Of a stretch of 64,000 nucleotides of DNA, positions 1 through 10,364 are shown piece after piece. The number at the start of each line of letters is the position of its first letter. Positions within the stretch are counted from its first letter, which is position 1. The notes beneath the pieces are model-generated. The model was not told the DNA's origin. It ran no database searches and saw only the letters and a list, made by a program, of their open reading frames with translations. A program made the position numbers and the translations under genes. Origin of the DNA: Haberlea rhodopensis (taxonomy: Eukaryota; Streptophyta; Magnoliopsida; Lamiales; Gesneriaceae); the NCBI GenBank assembly GCA_907163345.1, contig CAJQUN010000055.1, positions 372,001 through 436,000 on the forward strand, in the 5' to 3' direction.

Positions 1-53
1 TTATTTGTCCTTTGCCTAAAATCATATTTTCTTTTACGTCTGTTGTTTTCCAG

Positions 54-1183
54 GAAAATCAGCGGCATAACATATCGGAGGATACATGGCGACAAGTTCT
101 CGCCTTCAGTCGTTGTGTGCATGAAAATCTTGAAGGGTATGATCCTGAAGGTATTATTGTCTGTTGTCCTTGATCTTATTCATTTATATGATATCGAAGA
201 CTTGTGTTGCCTCTTTATCTTGTCTCTTTTATTTTACGTTGGGGCTTTTACTGCTTATATTATATGATAAAAGGAGAAGATGCATGATATTTTTGCTGTC
301 CATATCATCGAATGTTTCTTTTCTCGTAATTGAGCCAACTTCATGATATATATAAGCGTCTCTTGAATGATAGTTTCAAATTCGTATGTAAAAAATGATC
401 ATCAAGGCCAATATTGAAAAAATTCAGTTACTTTCTTATCCTATTTGATTGATTTTTTGTTTCTATCCCAGGAGCGTGGCCTGTCTTAATTGATGACTTT
501 GTCGAGCACATGTATAGGTACAAACTTAAATCTTAACGAGATTAAAGCATGTTTTTTGTCATCTTCCATGAATCTGTTCAGTCATCAAACTGGCGAATGT
601 GAATGTGGTACATTCTTCATGAGAATCATACAATGAACATTGAATTTTATTATCACTCACTACGACCTAAATTTTTGGTTCTTGGTTGTGTGCTCCTTTA
701 GCTTGAAAATTTTTTATGTGATTCAGGATCAGGGGATCAGTTGAAATTCCGAAAGTATTTTGTGATTGTGGTGCCTTAGAACCCCAACCAAGTAAAGACT
801 CTCTCACTGGTATTTTGGCACTTTATCGAGCCTTAAACTTGACCGCACATGAAATACAGTTTTCCTTTCTAACATTGTGTGATCGTTCAACAGGATTGAA
901 GAATTTCCCCGGCTCAAAGAGAAAGTCCTGTGACAACTTGCAGATGGAAATAGACTGTTCTGAGGGGGTTTCAAGCACTACCCGAAATTCTAAGACGAGG
1001 CACATTTTTGTTGATCAGTCCGTTACAGTGGGGCAGAATCAGCTCCTGAAAGCTACATACGATTTCAACGAAACGGATAAACACAAAAAGAATTGGTTTG
1101 ATTGCACAAAATCTCTTAATGCCGTTGAAGGCTCCCTGTCGAAGGGTTTTGCCAGGCTTTTGTCTGGCCATTCTGCTAGATGA
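54..1183 (+). CDS. DCN1-like (cullin neddylation) protein, 3' part, three exons
   Basis: The 5' part lies outside the window. Exons are 54-150, 472-517 and 727-1183, with AG/GT borders and matching phases (1, then 2), ending in TGA. The first two encode the end of the PONY/DUF298 domain: ISEDTWRQVLAFSR, then YDPEGAWPVLIDDFVEHMYR, the core signature of DCN1 proteins, which bind cullins and the NEDD8 E2 to promote cullin-RING ligase neddylation. The last exon encodes about 150 further residues without a recognised domain, rich in Ser, Lys and Asn and ending LLSGHSAR. Short plant DCN1 proteins stop soon after this motif, so the tail suggests the longer AAR3-like branch (known from Arabidopsis auxin-response work). 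Family assignment is firm; the AAR3 orthology is inferred. Confidence 0.87.
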
Positions 1184-1505
1184 ACATAATGTTAGTTCAT
1201 TTGGTTGCACAAAAGCTCGCCATTGAAGACTGGCTGGCGAAGGGATGACTACGTTTCAAAGAGAAGAAGTATTTCACCCGTGTTGGCATTACATTGACAA
1301 GAGATATATTTTATTTGGTGGCTGCTGGTTTCATTTAGTTATTTTGTTCGTCTCCCTCTCCCTGTGGTATCTGCTGTTGTGGGGCAAAAACTATACAACA
1401 TTACCTATATATTGCACTATTCTACGATTTGTATCTTAATGTATTTCCAAATTCAATACTCTTTCGTATTTTTTTCTCCTTTTGATTCTTTGGTTTGTCA
1501 ATAAA
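1184..1505 (+). terminator. 3' UTR and poly(A) signal of the DCN1-like gene
   Basis: T-rich sequence follows the TGA, and a canonical AATAAA occurs at 1500-1505. The exact cleavage site cannot be seen. Confidence 0.45.
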
Positions 1506-1638
1506 AACTCACATAAGTTTTTTTATCTCTTTGTTTTTCCTTTCATTTCCTCTCTTGACCATGTTCTTTGAAGACACACGTCTCCTCCCGTATGATTTGA
1601 AATTCTTGTAATTTTTACATTAAAATATGCAATATCTA

Positions 1639-1988
1639 TGTTGGATTGTAATAATTATTCCTGCTTAAGAGCGATCGAAGCGTGGCGCTTGAGCTGTTAT
1701 ACTATTTTAAGATTAGAGTTGCACTGTTATCACCAGTTATAACTTTTGGTAAAGCTGTAAGCGTTTGATCCTATAATTGATATCAGAATCAAGGTCACGT
1801 GTTCGACTCCCATGAGTTGCAAGGTAATGCAATTATTGGGTGAGAGATTGTTGGAGTCCAAATAATTGTCCCTGCTTGGAGAGCAATCGAAGCATGGCGT
1901 TTGAGCTGCTATACGATTTAAATATTAAAGTTGCACCGTTACCACCAGCTATAGCTTTTAGTAAAGCGACAAACGTTTTAATCCTACA
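1639..1988 (+). mobile_element. TRIM (miniature LTR retrotransposon), complete, with 5-bp TSD
   Basis: Two direct repeats, 1639-1775 and 1849-1988, both begin TGTTGGA and end CCTAYA. They are separated by only 73 bp. Two bases after the left repeat lies TGATATCAGAATC, a decayed match to the initiator-tRNA-Met primer-binding site TGGTATCAGAGC. A purine run (GGGTGAGAGA) precedes the right repeat. The flanking pentamer ATCTA occurs at 1634-1638 and 1989-1993, a perfect 5-bp target duplication. There is no coding capacity. The two LTRs differ at many positions, so the insertion is not recent. The whole element is 350 bp, typical of TRIMs. Confidence 0.85.
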
Positions 1989-4200
1989 ATCTACACCACA
2001 TTGAAATCATATCTACTTTAAACTTTGATCTAAAAGAAATATTTTCTAGAATATCGTATCATTTTATTTACGATAATTATTTCTCTCACATCAACTATTT
2101 ACTCATAGGTTTATTAATATTTTACGTATTATTATTATTATTATTAAATAATTTATTAAGATAATTAATTAAATATATAATAAAATAATTTAATATTATA
2201 GTAACTCCGATAATTATTTTGAAATATCTTTTGGAAATATAGGATGATTTGGAATTATACATTTTGTTATTCATGGGTCTTCAATGGTTCCTTCATTGTT
2301 TGCTTTTTCTCAATCACTCTTTTTAAAACATGTATCTTTACTGTCACTGTTTGCTATTTTTTATTTGGTTACTTGCTTCTATCACTGGTGTTACTAAGTA
2401 ATGTAAAAACTGAATTATCAGAATCACACTTTCGTGTATTATGTGATGCTAACATAGATATTGGTGGTTAGAAGTTGTTGTTCAAATTCTTTTTCGTCTG
2501 TATGATATACAATTGTATATATTTACGAACTTTATTTTCTTGTTGATGCAGGTTACATGAATGGTTTGGGTTTTCTTGCCCCTTTTACAACAACTCATCG
2601 GCATCTCAACAAAGGGAAAGGAAATTCTCCAAAGTTTTGACGCTCTACTGCTAGAATAGATTTGTGAAGACCCAAAAATCTACATCACACGAAAATGCCA
2701 AAGAAATCCTTCACCAAAAGAAGTGCAAAAAGAAGTCATCTTATCAATGGAAAATAAAATGCTTTATCAATGGAAACTGCAACAATTGGATCAAATCTTC
2801 TATCAAAGGAATGTGCTAATTAATTATTGACACAATATCATGAATTAATAATTATGGAATCAACAACCACAACTTCATTTATTTAAGAGTAGAGGCTCTT
2901 CAACATGCAAGAATACATAAATCCTAGACACCATGACTTCAAAATTTCAAAATTTGCTCCTCATTCAGCAGCCTTGGTTTTCGAAAATTTCGTACATTTA
3001 TACACACTAAATTTTCGAAAATCTCAAGAAAGAAGCAGGAAGCTTGTGCCACTTTCACAACCTGCCGGATTTCTTCCAATCACATTTAGAGATCATCTTT
3101 AATAACTGTAAGTGGGCTTTTGTTTAAAATCGTTCTTTCGTTTTGAAATCATAAGTATGCTTTAAATTTCAATCGGTTATGTGATGTAATTTTAAACTAT
3201 GGAACTCTGGTATTTTTATCAAGACTGTAATTTTAAAGCACTTTAAATATCGAAATCCAATTGGAAAGAAATTCAGAGCTCTGTTTCTGACCCTGATGCT
3301 GTAGATTATAACTGTTACTCTGACCTGATAAGGTGGTTAACGGTTGTTCTGGTGCTCCTTTATTCGTGAGTGATCCGATGTTCTGACCTTATCTTTAAGA
3401 GGGTTAAATCTAGATAACTGATATTAGTACCATGAGGAAACTAGACGCTTTATTGTGCTTACTTTAGTATATGGTATTGGTATGTGACTCTGATATGAAG
3501 ATTATGTTCCGTTCTGGCTCTGAGGAAGAGCAAATTCTGTTCAGTTTATGTCATGTGTTCGTATCAGTTTTTGTTCTGATTTTGATGCATGTTTTGAAAA
3601 TTATATTGTATATATATTTTGTCACATTCGATTGGATCCACTTGCTGAGTGTTTCCTCAAACACTCACCTCTTACCTCTCATCCCCAGATAAAAGTGAAA
3701 CAAATGTTGAAGATGAAGAATAGTACCAGCTTTGCGGATAGTGATTCTATAGATGATGTTATTCAAGATTCTGCTGTCATTGATCTAATTAAGCTTTCGC
3801 TTACGTATTTAAAATGGATACCGGTTTTGTAAGTTTCATATTTCAACTTGAAAGAATATTTATTTAATTGAATAATAGACTGATTTTAGTTGAATTCCGT
3901 ATTACGATGCTTGTTGACTTTGAATTGTTATTTGATATCAACGCCGGTGTTACCAACCCAGTCTCCGGGCGTGACAAGATCTGGAAGGAGTTTTTTGTAA
4001 TATTCTTGTCCCTTATCCCACATTGGTTGTATATAACTGTTATCGCAACTCATGTTAACAAATTTCATAAAGCAATGATGAATACAAAGTAGTTGTTATA
4101 TGAGCTTATTGTGTACATTCACGTTTACGTGTGCCTGAGCCTGGGGCGTGAGGGACATCATGCACTCTGCCGTCTTTAACAATACAAGGAATTAGAGTAC
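1989..4200. other. Intergenic, probable decayed retroelement sequence
   Basis: No credible gene is seen. Short ORFs at 2905-3102, 3471-3692 and 3548-3832 have no recognisable domain. The stretch ending GGGCGTGACA near 3974 resembles the 3' end of plant Ty3/gypsy LTRs, and TGTAAG near 3109 could be its start. No matching target duplication was found, so a solo LTR is only suspected. Confidence 0.3.
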
Positions 4201-4208
4201 GTTGAGAG

Positions 4209-4602
4209 TAGGGGTGGTTACCGGTTCGAACCGGTCCGGTTCCAGGCCCGTTATGGGCGGAACCGGTCCGATCCGGTAAGAAACCGGATCGGACCCGGTT
4301 CCGGGTTGGACCGGTTCCAACCCGGAACCGGAATTTTTCTTTTTTTGTAAAAAAAAAAGGAAAAAAGGAAAGGATTAATCGAAAAAAACTTTTTTTTTTT
4401 TTAAAAAAATGGATCCGGTTCCGGTTCAATCCGGAACCGGATCCGTTTGGTCCGGAACCGGTAAGATACCGGATCCGGAACGGTAGAACCGATCCGGTCC
4501 GGTATCAAACCGGTTCGGGACCGGTTAGTCCGGTTTCGGACCGGACTAACCGGTCCGGTTTCGGACCGGGTCCGTATCGACCCGGTCCGATAAACACCCC
4601 TA
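4209..4602. mobile_element. hAT-type MITE with CCGGTTCC-rich arms
   Basis: The element is bounded by an 8-bp duplication GTTGAGAG (4201-4208 and 4603-4610). The ends are inverted: left TAGGGGTGGTTACCGG, right (reversed) TAGGGGTGTTTATCGG. An 8-bp TSD with TAGGG ends is the hAT signature. Both arms consist of degenerate ACCGGTTCCGG/GGTCCGG words, which are near-palindromic. The centre (about 4330-4410) is a poly-T/poly-A tract. There is no coding capacity; long frames through it are low-complexity artefacts. Confidence 0.88.
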
Positions 4603-4772
4603 GTTGAGAGTTCAAGAATCAAGTAGAAAATACAACCAGCAATCAAAGATTTGGTGCTATTTTAAGAATCACAAATTTGTGTGGTTTCAGAAGTGGGGTA
4701 ATCTTGGAGACGCGAAGTTAATGAGTAAGGAAGAAAATTCACATTGGAGATGGTGGTTTTGATCCTGGTACC

Positions 4773-4849
4773 TTCAAAGTCTCGCCATGCTCCAGTTTAG
4801 CTCCACCGCAGCTTTTACCGCAAGTGCTACTTCTACTATCCGAAGCCAT
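4773..4849 (-). other. Possible orphan first coding exon (very tentative)
   Basis: On the minus strand an ATG at 4849 opens 26 codons (MASDSRSSTCGKSCGGAKLE, continuing HGETLK) that end exactly at a GTACCAGG donor-like site. Base composition is more GC-rich than the surroundings. No downstream exon was found and the peptide is not recognised, so it may be a broken gene start or chance. Confidence 0.15.
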
Positions 4850-5661
4850 GTTTTATTCACTAGAACGTGCACCACCAGTGCATGGTTGTCTTGGACGAAA
4901 GAAGGGTGGGTCCTGGCTGCCGCAGCAGAACTGACAGAGGCGGCCACGGTAGCGTTATGGAATTGAGTGGAGCACGGCGAGGCGGTTCAAGGCATCAAGA
5001 TAAAAAAATAAATAAAATAAAATAACTCCAATTTTCAGCGAAATATCCTGCTTGACCATTGTCCCCAAAATTCCTGCTATGTCCGACCGCCCTACAATCT
5101 ATCTTACACCATAGTTTTTTTATTCTTCAAAGACACCAGCATTGATTTTCCGACTACTACTTTTACGTTATTCTTGAATTTTCTTTGGAGTGCTACAATG
5201 ATAACCTCATTCCTTTGCTCGAGACATAGATCACCAAAGGTTAGTGAATTAAAATGTAGGATATTTCGTCACTTTGTTTTTAGAACATAAAAAAAGCAAA
5301 TGCCGAGTGTTGTTCGGTAATTGTTGTTGGAAAAAAGGATGCTCGTTCAATTACAATTAAGCATTTTTGAATTACATTTAAACATCAGAGACCAAACAAG
5401 ATAAATCCATATATTGGAGTTTTTGGAGGCCACGATCGATCGCCATGGGTTGACATGATCGATCGCGACATATGGAAAAACTCGCACAAGAAGGAATTTG
5501 TTCAAAGAGGGCGCGATCGAGATTGATCGGGCACTGAACGTTTTGACAGATAGATGTCTCCCTTCAGGTTGCAAGCGCTGTTTTCATGAAATGGTGACTC
5601 CAAATGGTGTCCTTTGGTTACATGACTTGGTTTACTATATATATAACATCCCCCACTTGGT

Positions 5662-6058
5662 TTTATTATCATTTTTCGAAATTAACAAGGGATAAAAAGA
5701 TCAAAATCCGAAGCATTTCGTTCATTCTTCATTTTTCAAGTTGAGTGCTTTCAAAATTTTGTGGTTTGAGTATTTGTGATTTGAAGTGCTTCTATCACAA
5801 ATCATAATCTGTTGTATCTTAGGTGATAAATTGTTAATTGAATTGTTAGCACCGTAGCGGTTTATTATCATTTTTCGAAATTAACAAGAGATAAAAAGAT
5901 CAAAATCTGAAGCATTTTGTTCATTTTCATTTTTCAAGTTGAGTGCTTTCAAAATTTTATGGTTTGAGTATTTGTGATTTGAAGTGTTTCTATCACAAAT
6001 CATAAGCCGTTGTATCTTAGGAGACAAATTGTCAATTGAACTGTTAGCACCGTAGTGG
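5662..6058. repeat. Tandem pair of 199-bp units, LTR-like
   Basis: TTTATTATCATTTTTCGAAA starts at 5662 and again at 5861, and the copies match closely over the full 199 bp. Each ends in a GTTAGCACCGTAG-type sequence. The GTTGTATCTTAGG...AGCACCGTAG context resembles the R/U5 part of plant copia LTRs, so this may be a tandemly duplicated LTR remnant. No coding capacity is seen. Confidence 0.7.
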
Positions 6059-6302
6059 GACAATATTGTCTTAAGGATGGAGATTTCAAATCTCGCCTCG
6101 ATATTCTTTCTCAGAACTCATTGTTACTTTGCTTGTTACTAACCAAAAGATACACATCCATAAAATATTTTACAAAAATTGTGAGCTGCTTCAGATGTTG
6201 AAAAAGAACTTTTTGATTCGCTCGAGAGTCTGAGTAACTTGGAAACAAAATGACCAGTGCACTGTAAAATTCCAAGCATGGAAATGTATGATATATTATA
6301 TG

Positions 6303-6460
6303 CAGGGGCGAATGTAGGGTTTTGGTTGGGTCGAGGGAGGGGGCAAATGTGAGATTTTTAAAATTTGGCGGCAAAAAGGCAAAATAATATAAATATACTT
6401 AGAAAAAATTAAAATTGAGGGGGGCAACTATCCCATATAGACAATGTAGAATCGCACCTG
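6303..6460. mobile_element. Short hAT-type MITE
   Basis: Left end CAGGGGCGAATGTAG mirrors the reversed right end CAGGTGCGATTCTAC. The flanks are ATTATATG (6295-6302) and ATTATATA (6461-6468), a 7/8-matching 8-bp duplication. It is a 158-bp non-coding element in the intergenic region downstream of the NIP gene. Confidence 0.7.
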
Positions 6461-7070
6461 ATTATATAATAACATATTTTGTTTTATTGTTCTCTCTCTT
6501 ATTTACCCACTTCAACATAACATCTTGCGTGATTCAAATTTTTAAATAAGAGTATATTAAAAACAAAATATATTTTTGATTTATAATATAGAGATATAAA
6601 CCATTTGAACAGGTTTTCTAAGTAGCAAACATGGTCTGAGAAACCATCATGTATTTTCACATCGGCTTAATTTGTAAACAATCCCCATTTTACCCGATAT
6701 TTATTTATTTTTTTATTCCAACACAAAAAAGTATAAGATCATCTTCTTTCTCAAGTCTTCAAGCAGTCCACGATTCTTTCACGGCCCCAGATAGAACATA
6801 TTATCTTTAGTTGATTAATACTTATAAAACTAAATATGAAAGCGATGGATACTGTAAGTTCAAGGGCAGATCAATACGTTGAAAGAAAAGCACAAGCTTA
6901 TGAAAATACATATTTTTACATACACACACACACACTGTAAGTTCAAGGACAGATCACTCTAGGATAGGGTGGGAGAGTGACAAAAGAGACAAGGATCATT
7001 CTCAAATACTCAAACTTCAGAAAAAAAACTACATTGGTAGAGGTTTGCGATTCAAGGTCGGCCCCTCGTA
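6461..7070. other. Intergenic / 3' flank of the NIP gene
   Basis: AT-rich with a short CA-dinucleotide run near 6922-6935. It probably contains the NIP 3' UTR. No gene is seen. Confidence 0.4.
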
Positions 7071-9663
7071 TCAAAGATTATCAATATTATAATTTTCTAA
7101 TGTGCTCACTTCACTGCTTCTCTCTCTACGAAGTTTGAATGAAAAATGTGGTGTTAAAGCATGAACCGGCTTTTCCGAAACACGAATGAAGTTATATGCC
7201 ATTGCCCCCGATAATGTCCCGCAAACGGGGCCGACGATGTAAACCCAAAACCCCTTGTAGTAACCGCTACTGATTGCAGGGCCAAGCGTCCTTGCTGGGT
7301 TCATCGACCCTCCTGATACTGGCCTACAATTCACTCACAATATACATTCTTACGTTTCTTGGATCCATCAATTTTTTTTTTTTGTTTTTGAGATGGACCA
7401 TTTATACCACTGATTTTTGGGGCCTAAGGCCTAAACAACAATTAGTAAGTGTATTAAAACATATTATAAAAAGTCGTTTGGTGCACTCACCCTGCTAAAA
7501 TTGAAGTTATGCACACTGCAGAACCTACCGCCATACCCGCAAGCTCCCCTACCTATTAACAAGAGCAAGCATCACTAAAAAAATAAAGTTTCCTTAAAGT
7601 GTAGCACTTCAGAACAATATATCAATACATTTTTAAAGGTGTCACTTACAGCTTTGGTATCCGTTGCTACTGCTAAGGTAACAAACATCATTGAAAAAGT
7701 TACTACAATCTCCATGATTAGAGCTTGAATGTCAGATCCCGAAGGTGATGTGGTTCCTATATGTTTTATCGGGTGTAATAATAAATGAAGTGTGAATCCA
7801 GACACGATCGCGCCTGTAAATTGTGCTGCCCAATAAAATGGTACCTTCAAATAAATCAATTCATTAATTAACTAGTATTGTTTCAGGAGTCTCAAAATTA
7901 ATTATCAACGTATGTCTCAGTGTTTTGAGTTTCGTTCTAAGCTGGATGCACATGATTTTTTCTTCTTCAAAACATGTATGTTATAGATGAAGTTTAAATG
8001 TTCTTTTGGTTTCAATCGTCTAACGGATTGAAGCCTAAACAACAAGATCCGAGGTGGATTGTCCATCAGTTCATTCAGTTTGGATTTACTCAAACATAGG
8101 CACTATAGGCAGCTATCCGAGAGATCAATCTTCATTCAAGGAAGGTGTGTAAACATTGAGGATGATAATTTGAATTATTGCCACCAAAATATAAAATAAA
8201 ATGAAAGCAACGTGTGACTTGAGTTCGGACCAACTAATGATTATGGCTTAAAACTAAATTCTATTAATCGGACATGAGGGCCTCTTATTTCATGCTCAAT
8301 CAAAATCACCGGCTGCTATGCTATAATAATGGCGAATATTCGTTTTCCAACTTTCATGGTCTAAATCAATAATAGCGACTACAAGTGGAAACATATAACA
8401 AGGGCTTTATGAAGAATATGACCTATATGTGTCGGTGATTCAATCCAAAGATTAACATAAAATTGCAATATATAAATTTTTTTTAAAGGAAATTATAAAA
8501 AGAGAAGGGATAATTCGTTAAAAAGTCCCTAAAGTTCGGGTCAATTCCTGATTCAATCCATAAATTAGCCAGTTACTCAGTTTAGTCCCTGAAGTTTTAA
8601 AAATTTTACCGGTTCATTCCCCCGATGTTATTTCAGCCATGAGGAGCAAATATAGAAGGACCAATTTAGGAATATTTTTAAAAATTTTAGGGACTAAATC
8701 GAGTCTGAATTATTTCCAATTTAGTCCATATAGTTATAAAAATATTATCGATTAGTCCCTTTCCGTTGCTTCTCCCAGGAGACTTAACATCGGGGACTAA
8801 ATTAGGGAATTTTTTAAAACTTTAAGGACTAAAGTGGGTCATAAGAACTTTAGGAATTAAACCGAGAATCTACCCAAATTCAGGAAGTTTTAATGTATTT
8901 ACCCAAAAAAGAAATAAACCTGTTTCCAGGGGAAGTGTCTAACTGCCGCAAAGGCCAAGGTGACCGCTGGATTCATATGTGCACCAGAAACATGTCCAAC
9001 AGCATAGATCATCACCGTGACTATAAGCCCACCTGTTATACGTGCCTAATTAACTGTGATTTTTTTAAAAAAAAATTTAAATAAATTCAGTATATATATA
9101 TATATATATATCAGCAAGGGAAAAAGAAAAAGTCGACCTGCCACAGATGCTCCAAGTTTTGAAACCTTGTTTTCATCACTAGCACTAAGGGCAGCAGAAC
9201 CACATGTCACAAACACCAAAAGAAATGTTGCAACTAGTTCTGCAATTACCTATATTTAAAAAAACAACATTTATTTTTCAGCAGTAGTCGTAGTATTGAC
9301 GGATTTAGAATATAGGTTGAACGCAAAAACCATAAAAAAAATGGGGGCAAGATACAATTTTACGGGAGAAAAAAACAATTTTATAGGGTAATACAAAAAA
9401 ATAATGATTGGAGAGAGGACACTTAGCCTCCCTCGCCTTCACTTTTGTCCGCCAACTGGGAAAAAATATTAAGTAACAAGAACAAGAAGAAGCTCATGAT
9501 TATGGTGGTGTTGTGTGTGTACATCTATAGACATTGGTACCTTTCTGGGAAAATCGGAGGGGTAATTTTCTTTGAAGGTCCTCGAAATGCAATTTCTACT
9601 ACGCCTATTTGATTGGAATGCGTTGCTGGATTCAGCGTGAATCTGGACTGTTGCATTCTCCAT
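7071..9663 (-). CDS. NIP2: NIP2 (Lsi1-type) aquaporin, predicted silicic-acid channel
   Basis: Six exons (9541-9663, 9138-9249, 8920-9032, 7650-7844, 7491-7552, 7071-7323) join in phase to give 285 residues, the usual NIP length. The start is the first ATG of an open exon with a typical hydrophilic NIP N terminus. Two pore motifs are seen: NPA at 99-101 (HMNPAVT) and at 210-212 (SMNPAR). Aligned to aquaporin numbering, the aromatic/arginine filter is G79, S198, G207, R213, the GSGR set of NIP-III/Lsi1 silicon channels. Residues such as FYWAAQFTGA and TLAVATDTKA agree with that subgroup. Exactly 108 residues separate the NPA motifs, the spacing reported for silicon-permeable members. It should be a plasma-membrane channel for silicic acid and similar neutral solutes (boric, arsenous acid). 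Intron 3 carries a MITE. Confidence 0.95.
8507..8904. mobile_element. MITE in NIP intron 3, near the splice donor
   Basis: The ends are inverted: left GGGATAATTCGTTAAAAAGT, right (reversed) GGGTAAATACATTAAAACTT. The interior is full of TTTAGTCCCTNAAGTT-like words, familiar from plant MITEs. Flanks AAAAGAGAA and AAAAAAGAA match at 8 of 9 bases, suggesting a 9-bp duplication as in Mutator-like elements, though A-richness weakens this. The right edge lies 15 bp inside the intron from the exon-3 donor. Confidence 0.6.
9085..9111. repeat. TA microsatellite in NIP intron 2
   Basis: A run of alternating T and A lies within the short intron between NIP exons 2 and 3. Confidence 0.7.
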
Positions 9664-10218
9664 TATAAATTTAGAGATTTGGGTGATCTTGTTGATTTCG
9701 ATATTCTACGACAAGTGCATGTGTGCTGCTTTATATAAAGGATGGCCTGAATTAGGTATATAGAATGGTTTGCAAATTGTAGGCATTTTTTAGGTTCTGG
9801 GAATGGACCACAAGTATCTAAGCATTTTGTTTTATGCTGCTGATTAAATTATATAAGCTTTAAAAGTCGTTAAGAATTATTTATTTTGTCTTTTTTATTC
9901 AATTACCAATGTTTTTATCATTATTGACATCAAGACATTTGTCTTAATGGTTGTCACAAAATCACAATTGTAGAGACTCAAGGTCGAGTCCTCCCATCCC
10001 CTTAGCTTAGGAAACAAAAAAAAAAAAAAAAGAGTCAGAATATTTAGAACGGTTAAATTCTCTCTTCTTATATAAAGAATTATCGGGTTCTTGATTTTAA
10101 TCTATTATTGGAATGAGATTTTTTATTTGTATAAGAACTCTTTAAAAAATTTGCATAAGATAGCTTTATGTTTTGATAACATGTCTAACCATTGGTTTCC
10201 AATTTTTTTGTGTGTGTG
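9664..10218. other. NIP upstream region with a SINE-like scrap
   Basis: This holds the likely NIP promoter; TTATATAAAG near 9731 on the opposite strand could be a TATA box. At about 9950-10031 a B-box-like CAAGGTCGAGTCCTCC is followed by an A tail, suggesting an old tRNA-derived SINE. No gene is seen. Confidence 0.35.
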
Positions 10219-10231
10219 TGTTAATTAAGAG

Positions 10232-10351
10232 CCGAAGGCCTTATGACTCAGTTGGTACCAACTTCTTTAGGGAGCTCGAGGTCTATGTTTCGAGTCTAAT
10301 CTTTCAGACTCTTTCTCCAGTAGTTGTAATAGTTGGTCCAACAAAATAATA
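10232..10351 (+). mobile_element. tRNA-derived SINE with 13-bp target duplication
   Basis: TGTTAATTAAGAG occurs at 10219-10231 and 10352-10364, immediately flanking a 120-bp body. The body has an A-box-like TGACTCAGTTGG and a B-box-like TTTCGAGTCTA about 40 bp apart, the pol III promoter layout of tRNA-derived SINEs. It ends in an A-rich tail (AACAAAATAAT). Confidence 0.75.
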
Positions 10352-10364
10352 TGTTAATTAAGAG

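Noticed and set aside
3107..3974. Solo Ty3/gypsy LTR
   Set aside because: TGTAAG start and GGGCGTGACA end look right, but flanks do not form a 5-bp duplication and the start is uncertain.
4106..4646. Two overlapping minus-strand ORFs rich in Arg, Pro, Gly and Thr
   Set aside because: They run straight through the CCGGTTCC arms of a hAT MITE; the composition comes from the repeat.
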